DNA of 64,000 nt. Source: Xiphias gladius. Lineage: Eukaryota; Chordata; Actinopteri; Istiophoriformes; Xiphiidae. The first letter of the stretch is position 1. The number at the start of each line of letters is the position of its first letter. Of the stretch, positions 34,917 to 49,900 are shown piece by piece. A program made the position numbers and the translations under genes. Location: assembly GCF_016859285.1 (NCBI RefSeq), contig NC_053404.1:11868105-11932104 (forward strand), read 5' to 3'. The notes beneath the pieces are model-generated. The model ran no database searches, was not told the origin of the DNA, and was given only the letters and a program-made list of their open reading frames with translations.

Positions 34917-37900
34917 ATGTGAACACGCACCTGATGTGAGTGCATGTGTTCTTTTGTCTACATTTCTGTCTGTGTGTCTTTTAGAAGGAGAAACTGCAAG
35001 GCTTCATGGAACTATTGGGGGATATCCTGAGCTACCATCAGAGCTATCCATCAGACATTCCCCACAGCTCTCAGGTTAACCACAGAATGGCCTACACGGG
35101 CACTGCCATATTCACCATTAAACTCCTACAGACCATCCTCCCTTCCGAGAAGGTGTGTGTGTGCGCGCCTCTTTGACCAATTCTGTTATTACTCTATGTG
35201 ACTTCATAAACATTAGAAATTAAGGTTCTTTTCCTCATAGGCTAGTGACAATCTTCCAGAAAGCACTGCAACAGCTATTTTCCACCTGTGCTTGGACACA
35301 CCATTGGGAAGTTTATTCCCCAGCATGCAAGAGACAGCAGTTGCCTACTTAGAGCAGGTGAACTCTGAAAGCCATGACCTCTATAGGAGGGTAACCCGTG
35401 CTGCCCTCTGGATGGAGTCCACTTGCAACTTTCTCAAGGAAGCAAAGGCTGAGGTATGACCTACCCTTTATAGACATACAAACTATATGTCTTTGAGTAA
35501 AAACAACTCTTGACACAAATATAAGTCAGGTTGTAGAACAAACTGTTAAGCCTGTAATATAATATGCATTATATAGGCATTCTTGATTTATTCTTGATTC
35601 ATTCTGCGATTTCTTCGTCAAGGGAGAAAAGAACTGGTTGGAGTTACTGGAGCTGGCAGACCAAGCCATAGACGGCCTGCCAATTCACCAGCACTTACCC
35701 ATTGTCAAGGAATGTGTTCACATCTGCTCTTACCTGTAAGATGCTCTAAAGACTTTCTTGCAATGTAAAGTCAGTCACTTCTTATTCTGTGCTCAGATAT
35801 AAAATATTTTTATGCTACATTCTTTTGGTTGTCCATCAATAGGTGGAAGTTTGATCAGCCCAGTCCGCTCCTACAAACAGAGAGTCAGAAACTTCTCCTC
35901 AAGCTGCTGTCTCATCCCTTACTGACTGTCAAGATGGAAACATACACATGCACTCTAAACCTGGTCAAGGTCAGAGAATGCCATCTTATATAGGCAGTCA
36001 GTGTTTAAATAAGTGTACATGTTCGTGGCTAAAATGTATCAGAACAAAAATTTGGCTCTGTTCGGTGGGGCACCCATATGAAAATTATTGGGCTGAAGAT
36101 GGATGAATCACATATCTTTGACAGTGTTCTATAAAAAAAAAAAAACAGTTGACATTTGAGATCAGTCTTCCTTTTCATTTTACCAAGCACTGTCTAGAGT
36201 GCATGGCTACATTTAAAGTGAATTGGAGCTCTTGTATGCATGCACAAGTGAGAGCATACTTTATAATGTGCTTCTTTGTTATTACATACACCCCTAGGAC
36301 TGCCTTGGCATCCAGAATGTGTCACGACGGGGACCAGGAGCCTGTTGCGGAGTCATCTACCTTCTCCACCACAGGGTGCTCTATGAAATAAGCGCTTTTG
36401 GACTCCAGGACTCTGCAGAAAAGGTAGGTGTACTTAGTACTTGTACTCATATTAGAACCTGTTTGGATCTTTGGAGTGAGGTCACTCAGGCCACGTTTTT
36501 AATGTGTTAGTTTATGACAGGGGTTTAAAGAAATAAATGCAGTCAAATTGAGATACTCATGAGAGTAAAGGTACTGGGATTATTGTGTGTTGGTGTGTTA
36601 TTAAATTTTAAGTTATTATGCATTACTTTAAGGTCATGCTAAAATATCAGGGGTCACCAGTGTCATGTAATTCAGATGTTTAAAAGTCTGTCATTTACAG
36701 TACCTGTTAATAAGTGTGTTGTCAGCAGTGCCTTTGTGAATTCAGCACTTTACCTGTGATCTGTAGGTGATTGTTGCTGCCAAGGATATCCTGCTATTCC
36801 TGCTCAAGGGACGATTGATGATGACAGAATCAACCTGGGAGAGATTCAATGAGGCACTTTACCCGGTCATGCCCATATTACAGGTGTTGTGCTCTCTGTG
36901 GAGGCTGCATTGTATTGTGCTCCAGAGCTCATAAAGAAGCATCATGTTTGGAACTTACTACATTATATTTATGGAGAGGGGAGAAGTGGTGTATGTTCTT
37001 CACAATCAAAACAACTATGATCAGAAGTGCAATTTTAGCACTCTTGGGCCACTCCTTATTGAGCTTCCAGTAAGAAAAATGTAGTTATTCTCTCATTTAC
37101 TTATTCTGTGTTATATTGTTTCCTTTTTGGGTGAAAAAAACAAGCTTTTATTAATTGTTCAGTTTCAGGCAACAGAAAGCCTGGAAATTCTTCATGAATA
37201 TACATGAGATTTTGACTAGGTTGTCAAGTGTGATTTAATTCTAGGAGGCCTTTCAGAGATGGGCCTGCCATGTCAACAAGAGACGAAATGAAACCACCCG
37301 TAATCAAAGCGATGCAGATTTTATTTACTGTTGTGCTGCTTAGCTGGAATTCCCCATTGTTTGCTCCATTGTCTGCCAAGGCAGTCTGATAATTGTGTGT
37401 GTCTGTGTTTGTGGCAGGGTTACGCCAGCACCGAAGATTCACTGGGAAACTGTGTCCTGCTGATAAGTGACGTGTCAGACATGGCAAGAGACAACGCATT
37501 TCCAAGAACAGCCAAGCTAAGAGCAGCGCTCCGACTCCTTTTCACTAAACAGCCCATGTGAGTCAGGGCTTTGGGTCTTTCTTTTGTCATTGTTTGTATT
37601 TGTGTGTGTCTGTGTTTGTTTGGGTGTTACGTGCCTGCCCTGATGTGTGTGTATATCAGGGATATTTGTGTATATTGTATGTCTGTGATAGTATGTTTCT
37701 TCTATCTGAAGCCGTTGGTGAGTTTGATGCTGGGTCGCAGGGTTTTTTGCGACCCAGACAAACCCCCGAGAGTCTAAATATTTTGCTTAACAACACACGT
37801 GATTACCACTGTCTGTTGATGCCAGGTGATGTGCTCATTAAGTCATCTAAATGATCTGTGAGGCCTGTGTAAAACAGTTAGTCAGTCCCAGTTTATGAAT

Positions 37901-40900
37901 ATTGATAAGAGATGGAAATTAACACCAGACACTGGCGACAAGCTCTTAAAAATTTTGGCAACAGTTAATAGATCTGTCTGCCATACCAGCCACTTTTTGA
38001 CAACTAATTTCTATTTGGATCCTGCATTAAAAAACATGAAAGGCTGGTAACATTTTCAACTATGTATTAGTGCTCTAATGTATATAAAACGTTGGTTTAT
38101 CATGTAAAAACTGTTGTTCTATGTAGTTTTTAAATCAGTCTAATTTTCAATGAAATTTTCAACTCCAAACAGTGTGAGAATAGCAGCAGTGCAACAAATC
38201 CTTCCTCACCTAACCAGCACTGATGAAGCTAAAACAGCCAGACCAGACCTGGATCAATCAGTGATATCCACACTCCCCAATCTCTACTGTCTCAGAAACC
38301 CTTTCGACATCTCACTAGATACAAGCAACAAGTCTGTCCTCAAGGTAAAAATCTACATACAGAGTAAGAACATGCTTGCATATACTTGTACACAGACAGA
38401 AATACATGCTTACTTAATGTGTTTAATGGTGGCTAGGTGGAGTCGGTGGAGAAGCTGTTTTGTATCATGTCCTCAGACACTGTTGACATCTCTCTGAGAA
38501 GATCGGCTGCAGAACAGCTATCTGTAGTGCTGCAAGGTGAGTTACCTGTAAAAAAAAAAAGAGAATCAAAGAGAATACAGTGGGGTCCAAATGTCTGAGA
38601 CCACTTTCCCTTTCACTTGAATGGGATAGTACTCTCAGACCTTTGGAGCCCACTGTATATCTCAATGGGAAACACAGTCACTGGTTACACTTTGGCTCTT
38701 TCCAATCACTTTATTTGTCGTCCCACAAAGAAATCCTTACAGAAATCTTTAAATGGGATAGTAATACAAGCAGAATGCAGTTGCTAACAAGTCACGTCCC
38801 TCTAACAGTTGATTTGAGAATGATATTGAGATTGATTGATTATTCAAAGTACAGTGTTTGGATTTTCAACCACATAAGAACAGGTTTGAAATGCCTGATA
38901 ACTTTAAAAGTTTGTGTGATACAGAAGTGAGAGATATCCCCTTGTGAAAACAACAGTTTCCAGCAGAGTGCAGCACAGTTTGTGCCTTCTCACCAACATA
39001 TGTTTTAGGCAAGCAGGAAAAGCAAATGGTGAAAGATTATGCAAATGTTTATTGTCAGTATATTGAATTGTTCTCTTGCTTCCCTGCAGACACAACAATG
39101 CACCCAGTGCTGAAGAATCTCGGAATAACAGACAAAGTCATTTCTTTCATTATGGAGAGTGTCAACGGCAACAAGGTAAAAACAAACTTCCTTTGGCAAA
39201 GTGATAAATAGATGTGTACTGAGTAAATTGTTGTTGAAGCCAAATAAAACAAACCCTGTATCTCATAAATGCAGTCACAACTGCTTATATTTGTGTTGAT
39301 TTGTGTTCCTGTCTTATACCATGTGTGCTCATGTGAGTACATGTGCAGCTAGAAGATGTGGAGGAAGCCCACTGAAGCGTGCATGATAGAAGGATGAAAT
39401 GGCCTGTATTAATAGTGTCAGACAGGCCCTGGTCAGCAGTGGTTTTTAGCCTCTAGTTACTACAGTCTGCTGATCATTCCCAGGCCTTGAATCAAAACCT
39501 GCCAACAGGGCTAATTGTTCAGCATGTGTGGCTACATAGAGGTTGAGGAACAGGGTCACAGAGAATGACTTGTCTCAGCTTACAAGTGTAAGACGAGGGA
39601 TGCCTACTGGTTGTATTTGTCCCAACCCTCCATTGCCAGCAACCTTCGCAGTCACTACATTTGGGTTTAGCTTATGTGAAGTGACAGTAAAGATATCCTG
39701 TGCATTTTAATGCGTGAGACACAGAGCAGGAGGAGACAGAAGGAGGATGTGTGTGCTTGGTTGTGTTTTCCCTGCAATTGAACACCAGGCGCGGATGTTG
39801 CTGTTCTCCCCAGAGCATGGATTGCCTGCTGGAGCCTTGTATATGTATCCTGAGGAAGCTGGTGTATGCCGATCCATCTCTGAGGCACCGCCTGGCACAG
39901 CGTAACCTCCTGCTTCTCACAGTGCTCAGGGGTACATTGACAAGACAGCTCATTAAGTAACAGCTATACACATTGTGTTGTGTAGCATGAGGGCACATCC
40001 TCAAAAAAAGATGACAAGTCACCCATTGATGTATAGCTTTTAACCATGTTGTCGCACTGTAGTAAGTTGCATAATAGTATGATGCAACTGTTTGCTATGG
40101 AACTCATCTCAGCACCAGTACATTGTTTAGAGATTTATTTGAAATGCTGTAGCTTGTGAGATATACAGCAACTCATATATTTGGTGCATAATTCATAGCT
40201 AAATTATCAGCCTCTCATTTTAAATCAGAAATAATTACATTTAAATTATAAAATCTTGCTTGTGACTACCTGTATAGTTTTTGGAGCGTTATTGAAAGGT
40301 TTTATGCAAAAAAAAATGTTCTAGGTTTTTGTACATTACAAATGTAATGTTTGCAAAACTTATTTTAAGGCAGTCACTTGTTGCACTAAGACTTAATTTC
40401 AGAGTCATCATAATATAATGTAAGCAAAGCTAGTAGTGGGGTGGCAGTCTCATTGGAGATTTCCAAAAGTGTTTGTCTCTCTAATGAAATTTCAAATGTA
40501 AAAATCTTATATATTTTTTCAGGAAGTAGAGCGATAACGTTTAGAGTGTGGTCATTATGTATTATGTTGTGTCTTCATTTTAGCATCCTTGATATTGAAG
40601 GAGAACAAAAGCTGTGGAAATGAGATTGCTGTGCTGATGAGTTTACTGCTATTTGATGAGATTGCTAACATTGAAATATGGTGAGTTATGGTGAGCTTAA
40701 CCATGCTTCCAATAACAATGTGTATGACCGTGCAGTAATTTATTTGACCAGATTCTTTCCTGTCATATTAGGTCGGACAAATCCAGCACAGATCTGCCTC
40801 TCACACCGTTCTCCGTACCACTGACAGTAATCCGCAGGTAAAATGATCCATGAACTTGTGAAAGGCAGCCTTTTCATTCACAACAGGGCTCCCTTCCCCC

Positions 40901-43900
40901 CATCAACAGCACGTCAAAAGGAATATTCATTTTGCTCTTCTCTTAACTTTTCTCCCAGGTACAACTTCCCATTCCAGGCAGCGAGTCATCACGCTGTCAG
41001 CCCGTACTGCTGCGTCCTGCCTCCATCCTCTGGCCTCCTGACCCTGGCCCCTGCTCGCCAAGCCCTGCAGGTGGCCTGGAACACTGCATGGCATTCTGGG
41101 ATAGACAACTTCCTTGAGGAGCTGCGTGGCATCTCTACCAGGGTTCCTGAGTAAGGACCTTAGTGTTTCTTACTCTTATTACCAGAGAGTCTAATATTGT
41201 ATTATTGTGTAAAATCTATGATGGAAAAAAGATTGGAGACCAAAGCGGACCAATTTCTTTTTATCAAGAGAAAGTAAGTTGTCCTCCACTATAAAACTAT
41301 ATACGGTAACTCTTTGTAGTTATTTGTTCATTTATAGTATATTAATTTATCTATTGAGATTTTATATTTTTCCAAGATTTTTTGCATTGGTTTTAGACAA
41401 CTGTGAAATATTTTGTTTGTTTTGAGGCAAAAATGTTGGATTGCAGATAAACTGACCAGAACAATAATTCCAGGGCAGGACCTTTGAACCAAAGAAAAAG
41501 ACTGCTACTAATCACACTTAAACATGATTCTCTCTTGTGGAGAATTGTAGGGAAGAATTAGTTTCAGAGACTCGGCATCTTGTGTTTCATCTGTCTTCAT
41601 TTACTTCTAATGTGACCTAATTCAAACAGATGAGAATGTCTTTCACACACTCTCATCCAGCTCGACTACAGCAAAGACGTTTAAAGCACACCATAGATGG
41701 ATCAGTTGTCCTGAAACTAACTTTCGTACAATTCTATCATTGGGAGCAGATTACTTGTTTATGATGAGTTAGTCATTGAAAATATATCTGCATTGGGCTT
41801 ACTATTTTGTGTGAAGTACAGCTCTGTGTACAGATCTTTAACCTTTTGATGATCTTTTTTTTTCTTATTTTCATTACATAGTTTTGATAGTTTTCTTGAG
41901 TACTGATTGTAGCTGGTATGATCATTGCTACTTCTGCTTGTTTCAGTTGCAAGTATTTCTCGGAAAACATCTCTCTTAGGATGACTCATAAATGTCTCAT
42001 CCCTCCAGACTGGTGATCAAATATGTTTGTTAATATAGTCATTAGTATTCTAAGGATGCTGCTTATGCACAATACTTGTCAGCACATCAATAGTCCTCTA
42101 ATCTGATATTGATTATATTTTTTAACCATTTACATTTTGTTCCCTATAGATTTCATCCTGACTTAAAGCTGTCAGAAGCACAGGTTCTGTCACTACAGGC
42201 AGTGCACCTTCCCACGGTGCTGCAGGACTGTATCCAGTCCATCGTCACGGCAGCAGGACACCGTTCTGTGACCTCTGCCCTCTCCAGGCTCAGCTTCTAC
42301 TTGCTTATTGACAGGCTGGCCCTCCCTCACATCCCCACCTACAGCTTTAGAGACACCCTTCACTCCCTCAGATGGCAGGCAGCAATGACCAGGTGCATTG
42401 TACACACATTTAATTAAACATTGATGCACTGTAGTGTCACATGCTAATAACAAAGTCAGTAAATATGTCTTATTAATGGCTTTAATTGCCTTTTCAGTTT
42501 ACAGTGCTCTGATATGACTATTAAAGTGACCCTTGATTGATCTGTATATTTCTTTAGTTTTTCTGTATGGCATTGTCCTGATTTATTTTCTTTCTTTTTA
42601 TGCTGGATATTTTCCTGTTTTTTTTCTTTTTTTAACCATCAAACAATCCATAATATATTTATTCTTTATTACATTTATTGTTTTTTAAATTATCTTTGCC
42701 TCTTCAAACTGCTCTAATCCTAAATTCAACCTAAAAATGTAAATGATTAAAATGTATTGCTTCAGTTATAATAAAGAAAAAAGAGCAAGCATACATGAAA
42801 GTACATTCAAGTATGTTTATTATTTCAGTTGATTCCATCAGTATATCACTATTCCTGTCAAAGTGTAGGTTTTTCCTATCTAGTGGCATATATTGTATAC
42901 TTACCATTAGTATGTTAATTTAATTAGTTCTACTGTGCAAAGATGTTTTAAGACAGAACAAGAACAAAACAAAGAAAAATAGGGAAAAGATTAGTGGATA
43001 GAATCTTGCTTCTTTTCCAGTGCACTTTAGAATGTGTTATTACTGACAACTTTCTCTCCATCTTGTTGACATGGTCTTTGTCTCTTCCTCCCTGCAGGTT
43101 TCTCCAGGTGCGTCCAGCCTGTGTTGAGGATGAGAGGTTGCTGGTGGGCATTATTGCATTTTTGAATGCCTACTTCAGACAGATATACACTGAGTCTGCA
43201 TCTGACCCAGAGTACAAGGACCTGCGCTGGATACTGGAACTGCTTCTCAACCAGGTACAGATAATTTACAAAAACCTGAAAGTAAAACATCACTACAATA
43301 GTACAATACTTCTTTTTAAAGTTTTGGTTTAAAGGGATATTTGAGAGTTGTTTTTTTTTTTTGTTTTTTTACAAAAAGGGGATAAGTGATAAGTGAAGTG
43401 ATAAAAGTTACTCAGTTGTTGTGGTAGGGAGGCTTTGGCATTATATTAGTCTATAGATCCTGTGGTCAGAGATTTCCCAAAAAGCCAGCAGCCATCTTAT
43501 CAATATGTACTGCCTTTATCGTATTAAAATCTAGCTTGCCTTTGGTGTGTGTATGTGCATGTACAATATGTCTGTGTGCATCTCTGTTAGCTAGTAATCT
43601 GGTTAGACTCTCCAACACAGAGGGTTATATACATTACCTGTAATCAAAGCTTTAAAAACTGACATGCCATCAGACAAGCCAAACATATTACTTTCTCATA
43701 ACAACAGAAAAGCAGTATCACAGTGTGTCACATCAGACCTGCGGCAGAGATTATTTCCTGAGCTCTTAAAACAAAGTTGGGTTCAGATTTTTTTGCCAGA
43801 GGAAAAGAATAACCACACTGGTTTGAGAGGAGACTGCTTTTAAGATTTAATCAGTTTCACCTTGACTTTTTCATTAATGTCTATGTAAACAATAAGCCCT

Positions 43901-46900
43901 CCCCTGGAAGCTAAATCAGACTCAGATTGAATGCCTGCTAGGGGTGAGCTGCTCTGCTCTGCTCTAATTTTTCTGTAATTACTGAGCTGTTCCAGGAACC
44001 TCTATCGCTCCCTACACTTGCATTAACTATCTACTCAGTCCTCAGTAAGAAATTCTGCATCTGAGTTTTTTAGGGAGAGAATGTGCTTGCAAAAATATGC
44101 CTGTCAGCCTCCTCTACATCTTCCCTCCACAGTTAGTTTCTTTGAATTGAAAGGTCGGCAGGCAAATCGCAGAACTTTTGATGTACCGTTAATACTACAT
44201 AATCCACTAAAGTTAATAACCCCTCTGAACATGTGTATCCTTTGTGTATGCATTTATACAGAGTACAAGAAGGTATAAAAAGAAAACAAAAACTGATAAA
44301 CACATTCATATGTTTTCAAAACTAAACATGAAAAACAAAGGAAAATTAAGTTAACAAAAAAAGACAAGCAAAGTATTGTCACATTAAAATGGGGTGAATC
44401 CAAAATAATTGCATTAAATCAAAGAACAAACCAATAAAAAAAAATGTTGGTGTCCATTCATCCATCAATCATCCAGGATACAGTGTCCCTCCTTAATTTC
44501 CTGCTTTTTGTGGAGGACCAGACCTCAACTCAAAGCCCAGGGGAACCAGAGGAACTGAAGAATCATGTCAGCCAGAGACTGAAGAGAGAACTCATCAGCT
44601 TCTTTAATACTTTACTTCTCCGTCTAACACACACCACTGACAGGTAGGATTAGGCACGCAATACCTTGTGACACTTCCCTAGGAAGTCGAACTAAGTGCA
44701 ATTGAAAAGTTCCTTGATTTTGTGTTTGATTACAATTTAAACATTAATTATAAAGCCGTACATTTAAGTTCATAAGGTTCTATGATAAATTCATTTCTTA
44801 CATTGTCATGCTATAATGGGTATGAATTTGGTTGTATTTGCTTATCAAATATAAAGTACTGATTTCTGCATTGACTGTTGCTCAGGGCCACAGAGGCACA
44901 AGTGACCTTCCATCACCCTCCGTCTACTAGCAATATGCCAGAATAATTTCTAATAATAATTCAATTATTTCTTCATATTTCAATTTATTCTTCATAAAAA
45001 ATAAATGAAGAAACTATAATTATTACTCTGTTAGTTTATTGGAAAGGTCACTGTACTCTCATTTATCCCATTCAGCCTTCCTGTGGGCATAGAAATTGAT
45101 ATCAGGAGGAAGAAAGATACTTAAGAGTTCTTCCAATGTTGGGAAAGTGTTCATTTCAGTTCATTTGTGATGGAAATGCAACTAGCTTAGTAATTTAGAA
45201 CATGAAAATGAATGCAAAACACATAAAAAGCCCCACGTTTATGATAAGAAATTGGTATGCTAATTTTCAGCATTGTCATTGCTTTTTTCCTCTTTTTTTC
45301 AGCCTCTTGTCTACCCTCCGGTCTGTCTGATTTGCTTGTATTTTGCTATATGTCACTCTGTCCTTTCCTGTCTGTCCAGGCTATGTTTGGCATTAGCAGC
45401 TCCCTTCAAGAGCCAGCTGGCAGTCTGTTTGCTTCGGAGCCTGCGAGTGTCTGACGCCCCGCGTTTCTATGGCCTTCCCAGCCTGGAGAGGACTCTGCAG
45501 GGCATGGTCAGCCTGACTGCCCAGCCTGGCTGGAGCTCCCACTGCCCTGACCTGGAGCCCAGCTCCCTCTGCTCCAAGTATCTCAGTGGGCTATTAGAGG
45601 TGTGTGTTTTTTTTCCGAGAGCATGTGTTTGTATGTGGCACGTGTGTTCAGTTTTGTGTCTGCACAGTATTGTGCATATGTTCATGTGTTGCATGGGCAT
45701 ATGCAAGCCTCCTACCCACTCATCAGAGATAAGACTGCCTACAAAAATCAATAAAACAAAACGAACAGTACTTTCTGAGGAATTAATTAAAATTAAGCAA
45801 AATATGGTTATGGGACATGAATTGCAACAGGTAAAAATCTTATTGATTAGATGTTTCAAACTGTGAAGACGCTGATGAGATTAATCAACCTTGCCTATTC
45901 CATCTGTTCACATGTTCAACTGTCCATAAAACAATAGTGTAACACAGTGTAAACCAGCTTAAGCAGCAGTCTTCATCACAGAGGTCTCCAAACTTTTATT
46001 TTTGCTTGGAAATGAAGCCACCTTTGGAATAGACTATTCTGTTTACATACTGGGCAGCTTTCACGGGCATAAATTAAGATTAGATGAAGACTGAAGGTTG
46101 ATTTCCTTTGAAGTCAGCATCTCCGGTAGCTACTTCCATCTTTCCGATAACAATCAGATACCTAACTCTTTCACCTCAGCCTTCTCAACCCTCTGACCCA
46201 CCTCTCGCCCAGTACTCCTGGCACTGTAGGGCCCTAAAGCTCAGCAGGCCTTGGACTCCTCTCTCTTCATCTTCTTTTCAGTGCAGTCCCACATCCTGAT
46301 GGCACATCAAAGCAAAATAATTAGTCTCTGCTGTATTTAGCTTTTGTTTGAATGCAGTGAGTTGCATGACAAACATACAGTACTCATTTACTCAGAAACA
46401 AGTGCTCTTTGTTCAGTAAACTGACTGTGCCTTTGGTGTTCAAATGACAAACAGAAACTGGGAGCAGAATGTGATAACATCCACTTACCAACTCCAAATT
46501 ATGTGCAGTTCTTCCAGCTTTGTTTTTGCAAAATGAGAAATTGTGGATGGGAAACAGTGAAATACATGATTGCACTGCACTGTTCTTTATTTTAGTATTC
46601 CCAATATAATCTGTCTTTGTGCAGGTGATCTCCTCATTTTATGTTGAGTGGGGGGGCAACTCAATGTCTTTCATGGGGAAAGGTGTGACAAAGAATGCTG
46701 TCATCTGCTTGCTTCACCTGTCCCATGAGATGTTGGAAGAAAACAAGGACAAGGCAAGTTTCAACAATGCTTATCGTGCTGTGAAGACGCTGGTAGAAAA
46801 CTGACCCCAACCAAATATACTGTAGATACATTTATGAACGTAAGAGTCTACTGTTTCGACATAGAGACAACACGATATCATAACATTCTGGAATTCAACC

Positions 46901-49900
46901 AAAACTATGTTTTTCTCTCTTTTTTTTCTGTTAATTTTTTTAATGTATCAGAACTTCATTTCTCAGTGGTCCTTGGGGAATGAGGCAGCTGCTGAGGAGG
47001 CTACTGCCTCTCAGCTAGGTTTGGCCTGGCTCATCCCACTGTGGGTGGATCGAGATCAAGAGGTACAGACAATCTCTACCTTCTAATTTTCTTGAATTTA
47101 AACTAATTCGTACTTACACTTAAACATATCCATAGAGTATGGGACAATAAAGTCCTAGATATTCAGGGTTTTTCTATTGATTTACAGCTTTTCTTCATAA
47201 ACTCTCATACAATTAAGTTTCTAGATGCTTGGTTTTTGGGTCAAAATGAAACCCATAAGAGTTGCACAAGAACGCACAAAGGAAAAGAAGCACATGACAG
47301 ATAGTCATACCGAATTCTCTGTCTGTCTCCAAAAATAAGTTCCCACACAAGTCAGTCTAAGAGGCTCCCTGACAAGATAGACTCTGTCTTTGCCATCATC
47401 AGTTTAAATGCTAGTCCAGTATTAGCAATAACCAACGTAGCCAAATGCACATTTAATATAGATAGGTATCTGATAACACTAGCAGCTTCCACCTTGTTTG
47501 AGATCCGTCACCTTTTAATCTGCAGATGTGAATACATCTTGGAGGTTATTGCTCAATATCCTTCTTTTAATGTTTCTCTCTCTGTCCTCAAACGTCCATT
47601 CAAATTTCTGTCTCCCTTCTTAATGTTAGGTGAGGTTTGCTAGTTTGGGTTTGGGTGGAGCACTGTCCTCAGTGCCCAGCGGATGCCAGGCTCTGTGTGC
47701 TAGCTGTCAGGACATCAGTGGAGGTCTGTGGGGTACATTGCTCAAAATCCTCTTGGATCAGCAGGAGAGCAGCATGGTCCGCAGAGAGGTACGATGTTAG
47801 AACTGCTACTGTGCTCTGTAATTATCTGAAGAAACTATTTTTATTAGTTATTCTCACTGCTACACAGGAAATAAATAACTTTCTCCAAGGAGTCCTGGGC
47901 CAACACTAGACCATTTATTTTCAGATTTGCAGAGATGAATGACAAAAGCTAACCCCATCTATTGCACATTGTCAAACCTCAGCACACACTGTTGTTGCTT
48001 TGTCCCAAAATTACATTTTTCAGTTTTAACACTGGTTCACACAAATATCAAACACAGTGAAAGCATGGCATATTTCACTTTCACTGAATCAATTGTCAGA
48101 AAATGTTGTTGGCTTTTTATGTATTGGCAGTCAAATACAGACAGATGGCACTGTCGCTGATGCAGTCTAACTTGACCCACTGTGTGTATGCATTTGTTTT
48201 TTTTGGTTTGTGTGTCCAGGCTGTATTTATCCTGCAGAATTTGATGGTGATGCCCATGCCTGCCAATGCAGAGGAGGCAAAGGACTCCCGCTGGCAGGTC
48301 AGCAGCCCCTTCCAGCCAGTTAAAAAGCTTTTATAGACCATGAACTGTTTCTATCCCCACCCTCCCATTCCTGTCTGTCCTCTCCTCTGTCGTTGAGCCC
48401 TTCAGGGTTCAAACCAGGGGTATTTCTACAACTGAAGCTCTACCGGGGCGCAGCCCTCCAGCACGCACATCCAAAATAAATAAGTTTAAACACCAATAGC
48501 ATCGTAAGTCAGAGATGAAAAAAATCTTATCTTTTAAAAGCAAGGCTTTTAAAAAATCTGAACGAGTTGTAATTGCCAGGAAAATGTTTATCACGACAAA
48601 TGTACAAAGCACAAATCGGTGATTGCCATGCAAGGGCTCTTAGGAAAAATACAACAACAAAAAACATCCAGTAGATGTGAAATGCCAGTCTTATATCACT
48701 GCAAAAACTAAACTTTAAAAAAGTAAATTTCAGTCAATATTTAATGTTGAAAATCTAGTTCTAGTGACAGGTTCAGACAAAGATAAGACCAACTGGATTT
48801 TGCAGATTTTGCAACTTCAAGCCCTCTTTGTGTTTAGTCCTTTTTCTCACCTTCTGTTCCTTTTGCTCTGTTCTTATTAGTGAAAAGTGTGTGGAAGTGA
48901 TAGAACAATTTTTTTAGCACTCATCTCTCTGCATCTTTCCCCCACATTCACACTGTCCTCTTCCAGCACCCATGTGTCCATGATGAGGTGTCTGGTGTCT
49001 CTTTGGTTGGTCTTCCAGCGCTCCAGGCTCTGCTCTACCACTGTCAGTACTTCCAGCATCTGGCTCTCTCTGCCTCCATTTGTTACAGAGGCAGGTACAC
49101 CTTCCACCTACAACCTCATGCTGGAGCTAGCAGTGGCACCAGTCCTGAGGAGAGTGATTCACTGGGTAAGCTGTGTGTCTTGTCTGTTAAATTAAGATCC
49201 TCATAATTGAAGAAAAGGAGAACTAGAAAGATAAATCAGTTATGGCTTTGATAATTTGTAACCAGTAGTTGTATTGTTGTAATTTAACTCCAATTTTGTT
49301 TTTGTTTTCTGCCCGTAAATCATGTTATTGTTAAATAAAGTGCTCTTTTAGTCTTTATGTGTTGTTTTGTGTCTATGCTTGTCTAGATTCTGAGAATTCT
49401 CTGTGGCTCTGGAGATGTGACCCACCCGCGCCCACTATCAACTCTAGCAGGCCTTCCAGCTCCCTCTCTACATCAAGCACTGTGGTCAGCAATGCTCTTG
49501 TACCTTCTGATATAAACACCATCAAATAAACAGCTGAATTAAGTCAAATGGATCCTCACATCTTAATGTTGTCCAATACAGACAAGAGGTTCAGGGCCAC
49601 ACACCCCTAAGGCTCCCTCCTCATTGAGCATCTCAGAAGATACCCCTGTCAGCAGGCTGATGGCTCAAGGTACTACAGAGTGTGTAGAGAGTGTGTGTGT
49701 TTTTGTGTGCACACGTGCATTCACAGTCATTGTAACACTACATGGTTTAGTTCTTCTAACATATAAACCCTCAAATTATTTTCCTTTAGAAGCAGTGATC
49801 CTCATTGTGGTCAGTGATTATAATAAACTAAAGCCATTCCCCACAGTCATGTGTTTATTTTACCATCTTACATATACAGTGTAAAAAGGAGAACACTGTT

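Noticed and set aside
45273..45866. 197-codon frame over rttn exon 28
   Set aside because: It is exon 28 with intron sequence read on both sides; splice sites and the phase-0 join to exon 29 explain it.
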